Source of the DNA: Xylogone sp. PMI_703
Lineage: Eukaryota > Ascomycota > Leotiomycetes
DNA: 64,000 nucleotides
NCBI GenBank assembly: GCA_021399445.1
Contig: JAJTUQ010000001.1
Location: 6,510,001-6,574,000 of the forward strand
Direction: 5' to 3'
How positions within the stretch are numbered: position 1 is the stretch's first letter; the number at the start of each line of letters is the position of its first letter. The position numbers and the translations under genes are program-made. The notes beneath the pieces were generated by a model. It searched no databases, had not been told where the DNA came from, and saw nothing but the letters and a program-made list of their open reading frames with translations. Positions 61,501 through 64,000 of the stretch are shown piece after piece.

Positions 61501-64000
61501 ACACTTTATCTGCATATCCCATATCGCTGTCACGTAAAGTTCATGTTGTTGATAGCCTAAACCCAGACACCTTCCCACGAGGGCAGTCTTGCGTTTCCAT
61601 ATGGCAGCTCAGGGATCATAAACACTTGCTGCCCGAGGGCGATGTGACGGCAGTCTTGGACTAAGAAAGCGCTTCAGCAAACCAGACCCCACTGCCCCGG
61701 CGATCCTCATCATAATGGGCACCTCTCGCACCTAAATGGCCCGGCACAGCGTCGATCAACGTTGCAGTCTGGGCGCTTCTGGGCCTAGGAAAAGGTCACC
61801 TACCCAGTATCTCCACATCCAGCTTGGCTCTGGAGATGGAATGGAAAATATCCAAGGCAGGCTCAACCGTGCTGTTGATTGTATACAATATTTTGATACT
61901 CGCCTTTACAGCTGCTATAGCAATTGAATACTCTGGGTTATCTTAGTCCGAACTCGAGCTCGACCGAGATGCTTAGTGCTGGTTTCCTGCAGCCACAGAT
62001 TCAGCTTGGAACATGCGCTGCAAGATGAGAGCTCCAAGGCGCTCTAGCGCTGACATCCCGTACATACCGACTCCGCGATGCATGTGCAAGGACCAGATGG
62101 TCTCGCGATTTTTCGTTGCATGTCAAGTGTCCAAATATGGCTATCGATTAGGGCATGGCAGCATCATACTCCGTTACTCCGTGAGGTGAAGAAACGGACG
62201 AATCTAGACATACGACACTGTAGCTTTTACAGTGTTCCTAGGTTCCTGCATGTGACAGTGCAGATGATAGATGGCGATCCCCCACCCTTGTCATAAAGTC
62301 TGGGGAAGTCCAATGAGAGATACACGACGATCTTGAGGAAGCTGCCAAAAGCACGGTTACTTGAGATTTGCCTATCCACTCTTCTCTCTATAGAAAGAGC
62401 TGGGACAGCCGAGCTGACGAATTGGGTGTACTGGAATTATTGGCTTCTTGCCCTTGAGTCGGAGAACTTGGACGGGCTCACCGGTTGCTCGGTTTTGCTG
62501 GAGCTGTTAAAGTTCTGACAGCTTATTTCAAAGGAAAAGAAAATAAATCCTTTCGGGGAACTGTCTTACTGCGCCCCGTATCTCAAAATACACAGTATCA
62601 GTACTCTGCTCCAACAATCCAAATCGACCAAGCGTGGCGGGCAAGATCGCGGCCACACTCATGGTAGGATCTGATAGCTCACGGTAGTCAGCGCCATGCC
62701 GTCGATCAGCTCCTACCGCGAGCGATGAACACTGGAGAAATGACTTGCGTGAGGGCACTCGAGTACCTCAGTACTATGTTGGACAAAGCTCATTGTCACG
62801 CTGCCGTGGGCCATGTCGTCCGCTCCACTGCAATTTGTGGCTGGATGCTGCAAATTGAGGTGGGGAGTTGACGCGTTCTCCTCATTACACAGTACGAGTG
62901 ACTTAGACTGGGTAAGAGATTCCATACAGGCAGTGCATTGGAGCTGTGATAGTGATACTTGTAGAATTTGAACCTCAAGTACTGCGCCATGGCTTCAGGG
63001 TCTGCCGCCATGCGATTGCTTCGTTCTCCGCTTGCCGTCCGGGTCTCATGGGCGCGCCCCTAACGAAAGCCTCAAGCTGCAGACGACAGCGTCGAATTTG
63101 CCATGGTTGCCGGAATTCCCACCCGTCACAGCCAAGTCCCGCAGGCGTATCCTAGCCACAGCTTTTAGCCACAGGAAGAAAAGGTCCCTCGTCTTGTTAC
63201 CCAGACGGCCCAGCCAGACCAGAGAGAGGCCGATTGTTACCAGAGGATGGGAGACGATACATCCAGGCCTCAGAGGGCCGTGGTGCACTGAGCGGGGCAT
63301 GGAGGCGCACAGGGGCACTGCAGATGCCCAATTGCTGTGCACCGCGGGAGCGGGCCCCATTAGCTAGCGTGCATTAGGCCGCGCTCGTCCCTGCAGCATG
63401 CGAGTTGGCCAACCCCATTTCAGACTGCTCCACAGTGCCACACAGGCGACATGCAGACCAAAACCACCAAAATGCCATCTACAGCGTCGTATCCTGCCGT
63501 TGGACGAGTTGAAGCCTCTCCCGGCAGCCTGTCTCGCAGTCGAACATGGCGGAGAGTGCCTTATTAATAATTGACGAAAAGAGTCATTTCTGTACTTAGA
63601 GACGGAAACTCGTGGCAGCCATCTTATCAGAAATCTACAGTGCTGTGTATTGGCTGAGTGACAACTCCTTCTCCCCGGTGAGAGGCATTGCTAACTAACA
63701 TGCTGGGCTCACTGCACACAGTAATCTTTAACTGCTACAATTGTGCTCTGATCGCTTTGGCACCTTCGGAGCATCATCCTCCGCTCTAACGTATTCATGC
63801 TTGGGCCACAAGAAGCAAACTGCGCACAGAAGGACAGAGTACAATCGCATCTGATTAATTTATGCAACAAGCACAGTGAGATGCTTTCGAGATACTCAGT
63901 CGTGCCAGTATGCTGAAGACGGCGAACATCAATACTCAACACCAGCCGTTACCGAGGGAAATACATATCACCATAATGATCCTCCCACTTCGTCACAGCG
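58594..64000. other. Right-end gene-poor region
   Basis: 5.4 kb with no supportable gene. Frames up to 206 codons occur but lack motifs and overlap on both strands. The first part must include the RasGEF promoter. GTAC-type motifs reappear (for example 61088-61120), as in the 13.7-21.4 kb desert. Confidence 0.45.

Noticed and set aside
61200..61664. 154-codon plus-strand frame
   Set aside because: Random-looking composition with no domain signal.

Overview
This window reads as a piece of a nuclear chromosome from a filamentous ascomycete (Pezizomycotina). The genes carry short GT-AG introns of about 48-130 bp, and the products are typical of that group: Zn2Cys6 regulators, an MHYT membrane protein, an RGS protein, a Cdc25-type Ras exchange factor, Met6, Cia1 and an allantoate-permease-like MFS transporter. 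The overall look of the proteins suggests Leotiomycetes (Helotiales), but that is an impression and not something a search has shown. No rRNA, tRNA, CRISPR or intact transposon was recognised.

Layout. 1.4-10.2 kb holds four genes: an MHYT membrane protein (+), a POF1-type nucleotidyltransferase (-), a steroid 5-alpha-reductase-like enzyme (+) sharing a 272-bp divergent promoter with it, and an unrecognised 951-residue five-exon protein (-). 10.2-23.0 kb is a gene desert of about 12.7 kb, rich in short TACNGTA/GTAC motifs, ending in a long C/T-rich leader ahead of an RGS gene (22.99-25.36 kb). 26.5-33.3 kb carries CIA1 (-), an unrecognised acidic/serine-rich protein (+) and a Zn2Cys6 regulator (-). 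34.8-36.7 kb holds a secreted Thr/Ser/Pro-rich protein built from a duplicated module. 39.8-47.0 kb holds an intron-dense MFS transporter (-), a mitochondrial carrier (+) and a Zn2Cys6 regulator (+), which may form a small transport/regulation group. 47.7-49.1 kb is a decayed superfamily-1 helicase. 49.7-58.6 kb holds a GC-rich methyltransferase (+), MET6 (-) and a Ras exchange factor (-). 58.6-64.0 kb shows no supportable gene and resembles the desert.

How the genes relate. Most are unrelated housekeeping or signalling genes: methionine synthesis (Met6), cytosolic Fe-S assembly (Cia1), G-protein damping (RGS) and Ras activation (Cdc25-like). The RGS and Ras exchange factors act at different points in nutrient and cAMP signalling. 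I see no secondary-metabolite backbone enzyme, so the permease-carrier-regulator trio is better read as a possible nutrient-use group. Exon boundaries given below were worked out by hand: each model keeps frame across all junctions, but none is backed by transcripts.
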